Below are positions 22,366 to 35,139 of a DNA stretch of 64,000 nucleotides, in pieces. Within the stretch, counting starts at the first letter, position 1. Every line of letters starts with the position of its first letter. The notes under the pieces are model-generated. The model saw nothing but the letters and a program-made list of their open reading frames with translations, was not told the DNA's origin and ran no database searches. The stretch comes from Xylaria sp. FL1777 (Eukaryota > Ascomycota > Sordariomycetes > Xylariales > Xylariaceae), in the NCBI GenBank assembly GCA_022578965.1, contig MU400555.1:62001-126000 (forward strand). Direction: 5' to 3'. Both the position numbers and the translations under genes were made by a program.

Positions 22366-23693
22366 CGTAACGAGATTTATTGCGCACTTGAGGTTGAAGG
22401 TTGAAAATTCTTGCTTCACGGGAATATCATAAGTAACGTGGGGTAGGTAAGCTTTGTGCTCTCTGGCCGATCGCGGGGTTCTATACTGCGTATTACGTTT
22501 TACCAAATTTGTATTTAGCCCAAGACAAATTGGGCTTAGCTCTACTTTTCCTTCAGCTCACGCCTCAGTCATCTACCTAGTATGTACAATTGTATAATAT
22601 TTGTGCTGAGTGAGACGGCCCTTAAACGGCTGCATTTTTACGATCAACTAAAGATGTACACAACAAAAGGCTTGTTGTACCAGTGCTACTAGCTTTGCCG
22701 TCGTTTTAGCGGACGAATAACTAAAGTGAAACGAAGGGCTAGATATATGTTCCCAAACAGGAAATCCCACTTTCCCTTTTAGGACTCCCTAAAGTTTTAT
22801 GTTAGTGGCTTATAAGCCGCCGCTCGGTTCGGTATTGAGCTGTCTGCAAGCTCCCCCAACCCAGGGGCTGGGGCGCTGAATTGTAAGTGGCCCGTGCAAG
22901 AATCCTACGTAGTATATTGGTAGCCTGGAGGGCTAGGTTTGTATAGGTATGTTGGTCTACCTAACTGTATACATGTAGGTTACCTAGGTTTTGTGTACCT
23001 AGGTGCTCATAGGGCTTAAAAACGAGGGCAATTTCTTGCCTCTAGGAGAGAGAGGGTATCATGTAACATTTCACCCCATGCTATCCATTCTTATGTAGTT
23101 TTGTTAATCTTCAACTGACTTAATATAATAAACGGAATTGATACAAGGGGCAGGCCGGGATCTGAAGACATGTAGGTATACAGAGTACCGTTGTTGATAT
23201 TTAGCTCCTATACAGACCTAGCTTAATTAGACCTCCAGAGCCTTCGGCTAATACTAAGGCTGATAGAGTTGTACATACCTATAGACTTAGATCAGCTCTG
23301 AGACTAGAAAACTGCCTAGATGCTATATGGAACTTAGCACCCATAGTAGATAATTGCTAAGTCGGATATATATCTTTAAGCTTTAAGCAAAAGTGACGGT
23401 TCACGAGATATGAAACAGGTCTATAATAGAACTACCTAGTATCGACACTAGTAACTAAGAAACTCTGAACAGGTTGCAATATAGTTAGCCTACTGCTTAT
23501 TTAAATAGTTGGTACCTAATGGGATGCAGTGCAACGGCACAGTAGCAGGTAAAAAGATACCCCGCGTTCCTGAGATGTATTAAAGACCCAACGTCACCCC
23601 ATCGCCACCACTACCTATCCCATACAACCTCAGAAATCTTCACAAATAGTTTATTCTAGGTATCGATACAAGTATCTTCGGTGCGCGTAAATA
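22366..23693. other. intergenic, divergent promoters of HOM6 and the ABM-like gene
   Basis: AT-rich, with two TACCTAGGT words at 22981-22989 and 22996-23004. I looked for a TGACTCA-type amino-acid-starvation site near HOM6 and found no exact copy. No gene-like frame is visible. Confidence 0.55.
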
Positions 23694-24586
23694 ATGGATG
23701 CTGCGACTAGACGCATACTCCAAAAAGAGCGACAGCGGATTTCCTGGACCCGATTCAAGTTGCCACAAGAACAGAATTGGCCAGAATGGCCGACAAGCTA
23801 TCCGAATAGATATCGTGGCCCCTTTACCGACGTAGCTGGCTGCCAGCAGCTCTGTCTCGGGAGGCAGGTGGATTACCCTGATGAGGCTGTCTTCATTGTC
23901 TGTACGTGTGTCCTTGGTTAGCACAGACTAGCAAGCCTTACTAATCCGTAGAAAACATAGTCTGGGAGTCAGCCGACGCCTTGAACGACTTTCAGCACAG
24001 TCCTGCGTGTGGTGAGTTTTTGCAGGGTCTAGGGTGCGAGAATGAATCGCTTCTTAGTCTCCAGTATGCCAAAGGCCTCACCATGGAGTCTGCTCTGCCA
24101 GGTCGTGTAACGCTAAATATCTTGACGATACCATATACCGGCGTCCCGGACCGCGAAACATGGCGCGACGCTATTCTCAGCGCATTTAAAGGATTTATGC
24201 CCAAAGGTGGTGGGACACCGAACAGCCCACAGATTTTCCGTTGGAGCACTTACGCCTGGGTGGACGATGAGCAGCAAAAACAGCCGACGCCGGCGGATAC
24301 TGCTGGCCAGAGACAGGCTACGTGCTACCAATTCTATTGCTGGATTGGAGCCGGAACAACCGTAAATGAGGAAGAGGTCTCGGCAAAAGACCCTGAGTCC
24401 TACGGGTTGTGGGCGGAGAGGATGGCAAGGGCAATGCCCCCGGTTGAAGCCTGGGTACAGGAGCGTTGGCATATCAAGCGAGAACCAATCGATATTGATC
24501 CCGAAGAGGAAGATGATGAGTATTATAGGAATTATGTTGTAGATGTAAAAGACCCGGTTGCAGAAAGACTTGTGAGAGAGGGGTGA
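23694..24586 (+). CDS. dimeric alpha-beta barrel (ABM-like) protein
   Basis: Exons 23694-23901 and 23961-24586 encode 277 aa. The donor is GTACGT after T, and the acceptor was taken as ACATAG at 23960. The nearer CGTAG would create a stop codon, while the chosen one gives VFIVFWESADALNDFQ. That segment, followed by SPACGEFLQGLG, matches the pattern of fungal stress-response or antibiotic-biosynthesis-monooxygenase-like barrels (W-x-S-x-x-A-L-x-x-F-x-x-S-P-A-C). The rest is less conserved, with Trp-rich (FRWSTYAWVDDEQQ, YCWIGAG) and acidic C-terminal portions (DPEEEDDEYY). No cofactor residues or signal peptide are seen. Function is unknown. The gene is convergent with the metallopeptidase, 238 nt away. 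Confidence 0.75.
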
Positions 24587-24824
24587 GGTTTATGTTTACG
24601 AGTCACCACCAAGGTCACCAGGAAACACACAGAATTCTAGGCAGGGTAATTAGTCTTAAAGACGCTAAAGTTTGGTCTATAAGAATCTCCTTCGCTCTCT
24701 TCCCTTCTCCTGCCCAGCACGTCGTCTCACCCTCATGCTTGCAATACAGCCATATCCGCCACATCTGATATTCTCTAATGAAGGCTTATATGATGTGACG
24801 CTACTAAGGGCAATGTTTCATAAA

Positions 24825-26154
24825 CTAAGGAATTTGTACTGCCCTCTGTGGTGTATTGGTGGCAAAGTCCCAGTTGGTGGTGATACCCTCCATGGCGTCC
24901 CCGAATATGTAGTGCATTGCTGCAATGAAGTACACATAATTTTCAGGGTTCTTTCTGGAACTTTGAATATTGATTTTCCCAACTTCTATGCACTCGGCAA
25001 GGCCATCTATGTAAATATATTATCAGTATCTTACCCATTGTAACAGCACCCGATACAAGAAACTTACAGGTCTCGCCGTCACCATCGAACATTTGATCGC
25101 CGAACACGACATGAAAGGCCTCGTGGAGAAGACTTGAACTTTTCGGCACATACATGTTGAGCGGAGTGTTGGCAGTGATCGTCCCCACTGCCTGGCGGTA
25201 GCTGACGGGAGCGTTCTGGGTAAAGGAGTAGGGACATATAATAACCATCTGGACCTGTTGATTCCGTATTTCATTGCCGTTAGCGTCCAACGCCTTCAGA
25301 GTTGCAGTGAGCCCAAAATCTTCTCCGTTACAGTAATTGCCGCCGCTCTGTGGGGAGGTGATATAATATCCATTAACAGGCGTATGGTCTCCGGACCACC
25401 ACTACAATAGTCAGGGTTAGATATTGTTATTTCAAATACAATTAAGGAGCACCTCATAACAACAGGAAGCTTCTATGGAGGAGTCTTGGATGTGGAAGAG
25501 GGCTTTATCTTTCCGGAGTAGTAAATATAAGAAGACTCTCAGAATTGCTTACAGGAACGTTTCCCCCGGCGAGGGCTCTGGCGTACGCATTGATTTGAAA
25601 GATATTGACTGGTTGACCGGTCGTTGCATTAACGATGCCGTTGCCCTGAAAGTCCTGAGCCTGGTTGAGTTGGGCGTCTTTTAGAACGAGGAAGGTGCTG
25701 TCACAGAAGAAAAACGTTCGGGCCTGGGGAATATTATTAAGCTCGTCTTGCAGCCAATCCGCAACAGCGTTGAGTTTGTCTAAAATGGTGTTAATTTACA
25801 TTTCGCTGATGAGAATCAATGACTGTGCATAGACATACCGGCAACCTGCTGAACCAAAGGTTTTAATGAGTTGCTCACTGGAATTGTCATTGGGATTCTG
25901 AAAAAGTCAAACATCAATTTGCGAACTCGTTCGCCATCTGCTGTCCTCGAGTTGTATTCAGTAATCCCCCCGAGGGTGGTTTGGAGGCTTTCGAGAATCT
26001 CCGAATACCAGGTATCCAAATCGGCCCTTCGGAGATCGCAACCTCCAAAGGTTGTCCCAGGTTGGAATGTGACCAGATCAGCAAGGACAGCGCCAGAAAC
26101 GACGGCCACAAGATGGAAGAGGGCGAGACCTAAAAGAACAAGAGGTTTCATCAT
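24825..26154 (-). CDS. secreted zincin metallopeptidase-like protein
   Basis: Four exons on the minus strand (25839-26154, 25553-25779, 25068-25401, 24825-25006) encode 352 aa. A signal peptide is clear at residues 1-21 (MMKPLVLLGLALFHLVAVVSG). The zinc site is HEAFH (274-278), which gives two His ligands and the general base E275. About 10-15 residues downstream, GDGETYG (288-294) recalls the Asp/Tyr loop that completes the aspzincin (M35-type) site, with different spacing. NPENYVYFIAAMHYIFG follows, as in related fungal putative peptidases. Cysteines are present in the mature chain. All introns are GT-AG and their phases agree; the 151-nt intron 2 is the least certain. The gene probably encodes an extracellular endopeptidase of unknown specificity. 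A Met-Met start leaves 26154 or 26151 open. Confidence 0.82.
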
Positions 26155-28049
26155 TTTCAGGAGGCAATTATCATAGGAATTCAGGGTGGTGGCCAAGAAC
26201 AAGACACAGCTCAAAAGCAGTGGTGGTGGGCGCGATTCGTTATACTTAGTGCAAGACCGGTAGGATATGCTCTGGCTCAACTTCGACGCTCCTCAATGTG
26301 TCTCAAAAGGAATACTCTCACATACTCCTGAAATCTCTGAGTGGGCTCAGCTGACCCCGAAAGTCACATCTAGCGGTACGGGAACAAAATATCCAACAGC
26401 ACACTAACGTAACGTTCCCTCGCGTGCGGTCTGGACAGCGACAATAGCGTGAGGCATCATCCGGTGTCGCACCACGAAATATGGCCCTCAATTAAGGGGC
26501 ATGCCGCATCATAGCGGAAACTAGAGAAGTGAGTTTTTGACATACGATGTTGGTCACGATGGTGGTCAGCGGACGTCCTTTGGAATGGCCGAGAACATGA
26601 TCAGGGGTTCGCAGATGATAACACTAACTCAGGGAAGGCAAGGAAGCGGACGACGAATTCCTTCGCAAGAGCTCACCGGTATGGCTGCGAAATTAGTCGC
26701 CAAGTTGCTGCTTGGACACTTACAGTAGATAGAAACCGGGAACCCCGGGAACGGTATGACCAAGACACCAAACCCCGCCCTTAATCTTCTGCGAACGAGA
26801 GGCACAAAACCAACATCTGATATAAAACGGTGATACAGATGTTGTTGACAACAATGTAAAGTCACGCGCTGCGGCCTACAATAGGTACCGAGGTCAATGT
26901 ACCGAGGTCTGTATAGCCACTCGGAAACGTTCCGGCCACTCGGCTGCATTTTCAGGTCTATACGCATATATACTCCGTACTGCGTACGACAGTCTATATC
27001 AACACCAAAACCTTCATTGCAATTTGTTTTAACAGATGTGACCTTTGTACCGTGTACGGCATGTTACATAGGCTTTCTAGGTCGTATATACCTTCTACAC
27101 AACACTAATACATTCTGTCGGGTCTAGTGGTTATAAACTATGCCTCAAAACATAGCTCTAAGAAATAATAATAATAGCAGTGAAGCTTCCGGTCTCGCAG
27201 ACACGAATCTTTCGGAGTACACGGGACTTTGACTACCCCTGATCGCTGCAATCAGTATTCTCATATAGCGGAAATCCCGTGATGTCTACACTATGACAGA
27301 ACAGCAACATCTTCCAATCATCTGCAGACAGTTGCCTGATATCTGATTTTTGATTTTATGTTTCACACCGGTTCTCGGGGTGGCAAACGGGAATAGCCAG
27401 AGGAGATATGTGCTGTGCCGCATGTAACGTGAACCAACTGCATATCTAATATTGAGGAAAGTTCTGCAGCAAATTGTATACTTGCATAGCCGTTTCCTTG
27501 GCGATAACCCTGACCCAGAACCCTGATTTATGCGTGGATGCTTGCTTATCTGCTATTGGAGCAACCAGCAACCCTCTTGATATGGAACTAGCCGAAAGAT
27601 GTCCGAGCGCACGTGGCTTACTACGCTACTGGGCATGTACTTACCTCTTAAGGTAGTGGAACTAGCTTCCCCGCTTTCCTTTCTGGTACCTGCGTTACCG
27701 TTTAGGGGACTTTCAGCCCTACAGCCCCACAGGAATAACGGTGAAGCACGGACCAATCTTAACAAGACTACCAACAATCCTTAGCATCCAACGTCGCCGG
27801 TAGTTGCCATCCCAACTTCTGGGTAAATATTTGGTTTTTATACATCCCAAAATCGAAGAGTCACACACTAAATTTTCCACTACTTCAGTACAAGGTATAG
27901 ATGACATGGTTTATTACAAATGCTACCTAAGGGTCATTGGCTATGTAGATAACAATGCTGACAAACCAGGCTCAAGGTGACCGAGCGCCGTCGTCTTGCC
28001 CATGCTAGTAGAGTCTGGCAATTTGGGCCATCACATGCATGCCAGGGTT
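26155..28049. other. intergenic region
   Basis: The promoter of the metallopeptidase lies at its left end and the 3' flank of the small secreted gene at its right end. Between them I see no supported gene, only short frames lacking homology or splice structure. Confidence 0.55.
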
Positions 28050-28733
28050 CTAAACCCCAGACGAGACGATCTTAATAATCATACCATCCGTCGAGTATCC
28101 AGCAGGGTACGTCGGACCTGTGTAGGTGGGGTTGGAGGTGTTGACCTGGACGCCGAACGAGCCGCCGCTGGTGCTACAACCGAGCAGGGAGTTGGCTTGC
28201 TGCTCAGGGGTGGCATTTGGACCACCGTCGATGGTGGTGGCGATATCAGCGTACAGCACACTCGTGTCGAGCGAGCTGTTGATATGCTTCGCGAGGGCCA
28301 GGGCAGAGCCGCTATTTACACGCTAGGGTTAGCAGTCGCCGTAAAGAGTAAGGTTTCAAGCACGGTCTCGAGAGCATGCCAAAGCAACGAGGTTTGAGAG
28401 CTGCTAAAGACGAAATAGAGGAGGGCAGGGTACTCACTACGAGTACAAACTCCACTCGCCGCAGTCGGGCGCGTCGCCCGCCGCCATGCTGAAGAGGCGG
28501 CCAGTCCTAACCTGCGCACCATAGGCGCGTAGGTACGCGGCAATGTAGGCCACGTCCGTGACGTTTACGTCCTGTGGGTCATTGTCTGGCGGGTTGTAGC
28601 AGAGGAGGGAAGCGTTCTCGTTGTCGTAGCAGATCTCTGGCGCACGGGGGGCTACCGAGAGGCTTGTTGGCGCTGTGTTCGCAGTGCCAAAAAGCGCCAG
28701 AGGAACGAGAAGGGACAGAGCTTGAGAGAGCAT
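28050..28733 (-). CDS. small secreted protein, four cysteines
   Basis: Two exons (28438-28733 and 28050-28311) encode 185 aa. The donor GTGAGT follows TA, and the acceptor AATAG restores a Tyr codon, giving SLYSYGSALALAK across the join. The signal peptide is residues 1-20 (MLSQALSLLVPLALFGTANT), followed by an APRAP region that could be a propeptide. The mature part has four Cys (in ICYDNEN, LLCYNPP, DCGEWSL and LGCSTSG), enough for two disulfides, plus potential N-glycosylation sites (NVT, NSS, NAT). I do not recognise the family. The gene is divergent from the GH55-type gene, with 532 nt between their starts, so the two could share a promoter. A candidate extracellular effector-like or structural protein; no activity is claimed. 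Confidence 0.78.
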
Positions 28734-29265
28734 GTTGGCAGATAGGTCGTTTGAGTGATGTTGGCAAGTATCTCAGAACTGAAGACCGCGCTGGTGAGCC
28801 AGACAAGGAAAGGTAGGTAAAGTTGGCAAAATTTATAATGTCTTCTTTATTGATTAATTTCGAGTTCTCGGAATGCGGCATTCTCGGCCGCCCCGATTGC
28901 GGAACAGGCGATACCTTGCACGATGCAATGTCCGATGGTCTACCCATCATCCTCGCTTGGAGATATCTTCATCACGATAGCATGGATATACAACTACTAA
29001 TAGTAGTCACATGTCCCTGCAACCAAGCGGCACAATATCATGTGTCCAAGCCAGGGCTAGAAATTGCGTGACAATCGGTTCATGACGATGTTCTAGATCT
29101 CTTTCTCTATGTAACGTAACGGCCACACCCCGAGCTGTTAAGTGCAACATCGGACCTGTCTACATTCGTCTAGAGGTGCTTAACATCCAGGTCTACGCTC
29201 CCTCTCTTCGATGCACGCTCTATCCGTCTCTCCATCCGTGTTGGACTACCGCCAAGCTTCCCAAC
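28734..29265. promoter_or_regulatory. divergent promoter, small secreted and GH55-type genes
   Basis: A 532-nt intergenic region between two outward-facing genes that both encode secreted proteins. I could not identify a named binding site with confidence. Co-regulation is inferred from the geometry only. Confidence 0.4.
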
Positions 29266-32200
29266 ATGATATTTCCTCCACGCTTTACGTTCCTTCTAGC
29301 TCTACTTTACACAACTACACAATGGAGCTCTGTATACGTACAGGCTGCATGGCAGTACGCCAACCCAGAGCGTTACCCGATGGTTCCTAGTTATGGACCA
29401 CAAGTATGGCATCTTACAATATTATCTGTTGTCATCTTCATCCCTATACTAACATGTCATCGTAGCCCGGACCCGCCTACATGGTTGATAACCAGCATAA
29501 CTACTATCATGTAGCCCCTGACAAAGGTTGTCATCCTCAGTGAGACCTCATTTTAATGAAGTATTAACTGATGAATCATTATAGGCAAGCAGAGAGGCCC
29601 GGTTTGGAGCTACTCGCACAGCCTCGAAAACTATATCGCAAACCTTCGTAATCATACGGTGGTTCGTGGCGGCTATTCAGGATCTAATACCACTAAGACT
29701 ACACAGTGGTCCCCTCCTAATCCCAAATCGAAGCGGGCTGATTCGGACTATTGGTTACCCAATCTTGCGCCTCTAGGTGCTGTGAGTAGTCAAACACATA
29801 CGAAGGCGAAATTTTAACTGACTTTGAACTAGCAACCCCTGGCCGGCGATGGCTACCAATTCTATCGTGATGTCACGGATTTTGGGGCCGACTCTACAGG
29901 CGAAAGCGACGCTACAGAGGCGATTAATGCTGCGGTGAGCAGTTGGAGTTCCACGTCTGCGAACGGTGATAATACTCGCTGCGGCGAAGAATGCGGTAAC
30001 ACATTCACGCAGGGCGCCATTGTGTATTTCCCACCAGGTACCTACAAGCTTTGTACACCGGTGATCCAGCTTTACTACACACAATTTATTGGTGATGCCA
30101 ACGATCCGCCTACCATTAAGGGATGCGATACATTTACAGGTATTGCACTTTTTGATACAGATCCTTACATCCCTGGCGGGTCAGGTAGAGAGTGGTACAT
30201 CAACCAGAACCAGTTTTTTCGCCACATTCGCAACTTCATCTTCGATTTGACCGACATGCCTTCTTCAACCGCGGACAATGACCAGCCCCTTGTGCCTACG
30301 GGAATTCACTGGCAGGTCGCACAGGCCACAACGCTGCAGAATCTTGTCTTCAATATGCCCATGAGCAGCGGTACCTCTGCCGCTGATGCAACGACAGCAG
30401 TTGGCATTTTCACTGTAGGTTCAATCCTTTTTCCAATGTATCCCTTTCTATTAATTTTAATAATCCCAATGCTCATTCACATTATAGGAAAATGGCAGTG
30501 GGGGCTTTGTGTCTGACTTGACCTTTAATGGCGGCAATATTGGGTGGCGCGCTGGATCACAGCAATTCACCGCACGAAACTTGGTTTTCAACGACTGTCT
30601 CACAGCTGTCCAGATGGTATGGGATTGGGGATTTAATTGGCAGGGCATTGAGATTAATGGAGGCGCGATTGGCTTCAACATCTCAGGTGTAGGGGGGGAC
30701 GGGGGCCAGGGAGTAGGTAGTATTTCCCTGATCGACTGCTCGGTAAATGACGTCCCGGTTGGTATCCTGACCAACAAGGTAGCGAATTCACCAAACATCG
30801 TCTTGGATAATACGGCATTTACCAATGTGGACCGCATTGTCCAGGTTGATGGGGGTGATACACTCCTGTCAAGCAATTCTAACCTTTGGGCAACCGGCAA
30901 GCGATATAACGGCTCCGTTGGTTCGACGGAAACAGGGGATGTCACCGCACCAGCCAAGGCCGAGTCACTGCTCGACGGTGATGGCAAGCTTTTTGTCCGT
31001 TCCCGGCCCCAGTACGAGAGCCTTGGCACTGACTCGTTCCTGGTTGCGACCACGGACGGCGGATGCAAAAATGACGGCACGGGTGACCAGACAGAGTGTA
31101 TCAACGCGTTCTTGCAAGAGGCTGTAGGCGCACACAAAGTTGCCTACTTCCCAGCCGGAATTTATACAGTTGGCAGTACTGTCGAAATCCCAACAGGTTC
31201 GCAAGTGCAGGGCTCAAGCTGGTCTCAAATCCAGGGATCAGGTTATTATTTCGGCGATATACATAGCCCAAAGGTTATGGTACAAGTTGGAAATAAGGGT
31301 GACATAGGAACAATGGAGATTGTTGAGATGTTGTTTTCCGTTGCTGGCGATACAGCCGGCGCCATTCTTATGGAGTGGAATACGGCTCCAGTCGATCAGG
31401 GAGCCGCAGGCATGTGGGATTCTCACTTCCGTGTCGGTGGCGGCATAGGTACAGATCTCGACATCGACCACTGCCCTAAATTCAGCTTCAACGACGAATG
31501 TATTGCCGCTTCGCTTATGCTGCGTGTTACGGCGCAGGCTTCGGGGTACTTCGAAAATGTTTGGGCATGGGTTGCGGACCATGATAACGATGCATCTGTA
31601 TACAACCAACCCGACTCAACAATCACACAAATAAGTATCTTTGGGGCTCGCGGTATGTTAATCGAGTCTCAAGGTCCCTCATGGTTCTACGGCGGTGGCT
31701 CAGAACACTCGGTACTATATAACTACCTTCTCAGTGGCGCAAAGGGCGTCTACATGGGTCACATCCAAACCGAAGCGCCATACTTCCAGCCTGTCCCAGC
31801 CGCACCAGTCCCCTTTGCCGCTTCGGCAAGCTTTCCCAACGACCCCGACTTCAATCAGTGCAACGTTTCTACCGACAGTATATCGGAGCAGTGCCGATAC
31901 TCATGGGGTCTTCGAGTGGTCGACTCGACCGACGTCACAATTCATAGCGCTGGTCTATACAGCTTTTTCAACGAATACTACCAGGACTGTGTCGATACAC
32001 ATAACTGCCAGGAGCGGATTTTAGAGGTCACGGGTTCAACTGGCGTGGTTATCTACAATCTATTTACAGTTTCGAGTGTACAAATCGCCAATGGGATTGA
32101 CGGCTCTCAAGTCCTGCAAATCGATAACCAGAGAGGCTTCACGACCGAGGTGAGCGTTTGGCTCCCCCTCCCCGGAGAGGATAATGTCAACGTTGTGTAC

Positions 32201-34240
32201 GTGGGTCCTGAGGTCTTCACTAGCCCGACTGTGAGTTGTCCAGCGCCCTGCGTGCTGGTATTCCCGACTAGCTCGCTCGATTCATCAACAACAATCACCC
32301 CAAGTAGCTATACCACCTCACTCGAGTACGGCGCCTTGACGACAACATCAGCAAATGGCGCCCCACTCACCATTTTCATGACATCGACGACAGTTGTCAC
32401 TATATCGATCCCACCGATCACCCTTGGCGGGCTGCCTTTTTCCAATGTCAACATCACATCCAACGGGCCGACACCTGTCACCATCTATCCAAGTGTGGAC
32501 GTTCCGCCAGTCACGCTCGAACTTCCTGACGGGAGTGGGAGCACGACATCTCGTGTGGTCTCCCTCCCCCCGTGGCCATTAGTAGACCAGGGACCAGGCG
32601 GCTTCATCACTGACCCAGGCACTGTGTTACCGCCAAACACAGGCAGCTTGACCAGCAGCACGACGTATTACACCGCAGTTACGTCTACAATCACTGCTAC
32701 TGGGCCGGTAGTGACAACGGTGTTGTTTCCACCTGCAATATTCCCGACAACGATATCCTGCCCGGCCACAACCGAGATTGCATTCGCAACACCACCAATT
32801 ACTGTCCGGACAACATGCACGAACTCAGGTCCCGTAACCTTCACCTTTGGCTGCCCTACTACGAAAGTAGTTACTTTAATCGCGTCAACTACGGCAGCAG
32901 TTTGGGTAGATTGCAGTCTAGTCACGTTCTGGAGTCTTGCACTGCCTGCTTCCTCCACCACTACGACGCCGCCACCCGTCTTCACGACCTGGCCGCCCTA
33001 CGGTATGATTGTACCAGTCTCGACGACAGTTGACGACCCCCAGCCGACAAGCGACGGAGTTGTCGTGTCATGTAAAGCATGGTTCTTCTTCATTTGCATT
33101 GATTATGGCGGTCTCCACGTCGGCGCCTGGCACTGGATACTGCCTCCGGGAGTCTATCCCCCTGGTCCCCCACCACTCGGTATCATTCAATTCCCGTCTG
33201 GCTTCCAGATCCAAGGTACGTTGCCGCCATGGCCAAAGATCACCATCGGGAACGACAACCAGATCACAACCGAGGATGAACCCGAATGCCAGACAGAGAC
33301 GGCTGACTTATGCACTACCACTACCATCTTCTCGGCTACGACGACGACGAATGGGATGACAATAACGACAGCAACGTCAACCTCGAGCCACTGCGAGACA
33401 ATCACCGGTTGCTCCGTCACTGACTCAGACTCAACTACCACGTCCAACACCGAGACGGTTGGCACTCAGACGATCGCACCCGTAGGGACGTTCCCCCATG
33501 AGTCGTGGACCAGCGTCGGTGAGGACGGGTACAGTAGCTCTGTGTTCTCACAACTGAGCCGCGATCTAGCGGCGGAATCAATTAGTGATGCCGGTTCTGT
33601 CATCAGTTTTACTCCCGGCCCGACCCCTTCGCCCACCTGTGCCAGCGGCACCGGCTGCGGCGGCCAACTCTGCACAGGATATTGGTGCCTGCCCTCCCCT
33701 ACGGGCTATCCGCCGGGATTCCAGGACCCCAAGGATCCCAATTCAGGCGGATATTCAGCTCCCACGACGACGATTGGGCCAACAACAACCACATCATCGA
33801 CTTCGACGCCACCGACTTCGATGCCACCACCACCACCTCAACCCAGCCAGGCTGTCTGGATAGAGTTTCGATACCAATCCGCTGCTACGCCGGATGGCGG
33901 ATTCCCGGTCATTAATACCGACTGGGTGTGGTACGAGGTCGCGGTGGGCAGTGACCTTGACCTCTGCGCCGCGGACCCGGTGTACAGCTACATAGTCTAC
34001 GACCGAGGGCTCGGAAATCCGGGCTGGCCTCCGGACATGACTCCCAACAAGGACATATGGGGTCACAGCGGGTGTACCTACGCCGGCAACGACGATGGGC
34101 CCGGCGGACTTATATGCGACGACACCGGTCTCATCGTGTGCGAGGCTGATCCGCAGAGTGGCCAGGAACTTGACTGTAACGAGGACCCGTCTCTAATTAT
34201 CGCGTTCGTGTGGAGGCTTCGGTGCACGTTTGCGGCGTAG
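29266..34240 (+). CDS. secreted GH55-type double beta-helix protein (exo-1,3-glucanase-like) with Cys-rich tail
   Basis: Five exons (29266-29403, 29466-29526, 29585-29781, 29833-30414, 30488-34240) encode 1576 aa. Residues 1-28 form a signal peptide. Two pectate-lyase-like parallel beta-helix domains follow: the first from about 140 (DVTDFGADSTG, VYFPPGTYKL), the second from about 507 (VATTDGGCKNDGTGDQTECI, VAYFPAGIYTVGSTV), ending near 880. This matches the twin-helix architecture of GH55 exo-beta-1,3-glucanases, which act on fungal or plant glucans. Next is a Thr/Ser/Pro-rich stalk (about 910-1180), a segment CKAWFFFICIDYGGLHV through PPWPKITIG, and Cys-spaced ECQTETADLC as in tails of fungal chitinases, then a unique Cys-rich end. 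The exon 2 donor (GTTGTC at 29527) is unusual and uncertain. Catalytic residues were not assigned. Confidence 0.85.
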
Positions 34241-35139
34241 ATGTCTTGTGTCGTCAATGTGACAACTGGACGTGGTCAGGCGGTCTGGAGAAACTAAGCC
34301 AGTGGACGCGTTGTCTTCGTGAGCGGTGACTCTGTCCAGAGAGTCTCCTAGTTTTATATCTTCAGTTTATCTAGCTACTCTAGACTCAATTACTTCGGTG
34401 ACAGTCTTTATCATTAGGAAGCGGTGACGAGTATAGGGCCAGCTGAACAATGTGAAAAGAGTAAATATGGTAGTTTTAATGTTCTATATTGTTTTAATAC
34501 TGACATATGAGTTGAAGGGAGGTACCTACTATGTGTTCTGTGTATTCCATTAGGTGTCTATTGTAGTGTATATAAGTAATGTGTCTCACTACCTAGAATT
34601 TACTAGCTGAGCATCTGCATTTCAATCCAATTGTAGAGTAACCCACGATATCTTAAAACCACCTACAATAAATTACTAAGATATCACATTTATACAGAAT
34701 TCTTTAAGCTTGTTGTTTAAACTGTAAAGACTTAGCAACTCTGTTTTGGAATGAAAACGGTTATGTTTTTTATTTATTCTGGCGCATTTATCGTAATACT
34801 GTGACGATGTATTGGACACTTGGGTGCTACCGGTAGGTATATTTTTAGGGGTCCACAGGGTCCCTCCCAACAATGAGCCGCGCTAATTGACTTACTGTGC
34901 TATTATAGTTACAGGGCTATCCCAACCCCTGGAGAAGTATGTAATTAAGCGCTTCCCGGTATTACCTCAACCAAGCCTGATCAACGACATAGGTAGGTAA
35001 AATACCTGGTAAAATAAGCTACCTTACAACTTTTATCACCCATCGGCCAGCTCAAGTTCAATTCCTCCCATATACTACTAGCCCTCACGCACTACCACTT
35101 CCATACTCACCTAGGTCGATCATTTGCTACAAGTCCAAA
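34241..35139. other. intergenic region, CCDC174 promoter
   Basis: AT-rich spacer. An ACCTAGGT word lies at 35109-35116, about 30 nt before the next start codon, and further TAGGTA words lie at about 34991. No gene-like frame is visible. Confidence 0.55.

Noticed and set aside
22366..22560. A Gcn4/CPC1-type site upstream of HOM6
   Set aside because: No exact TGACTCA was found in the promoter region.
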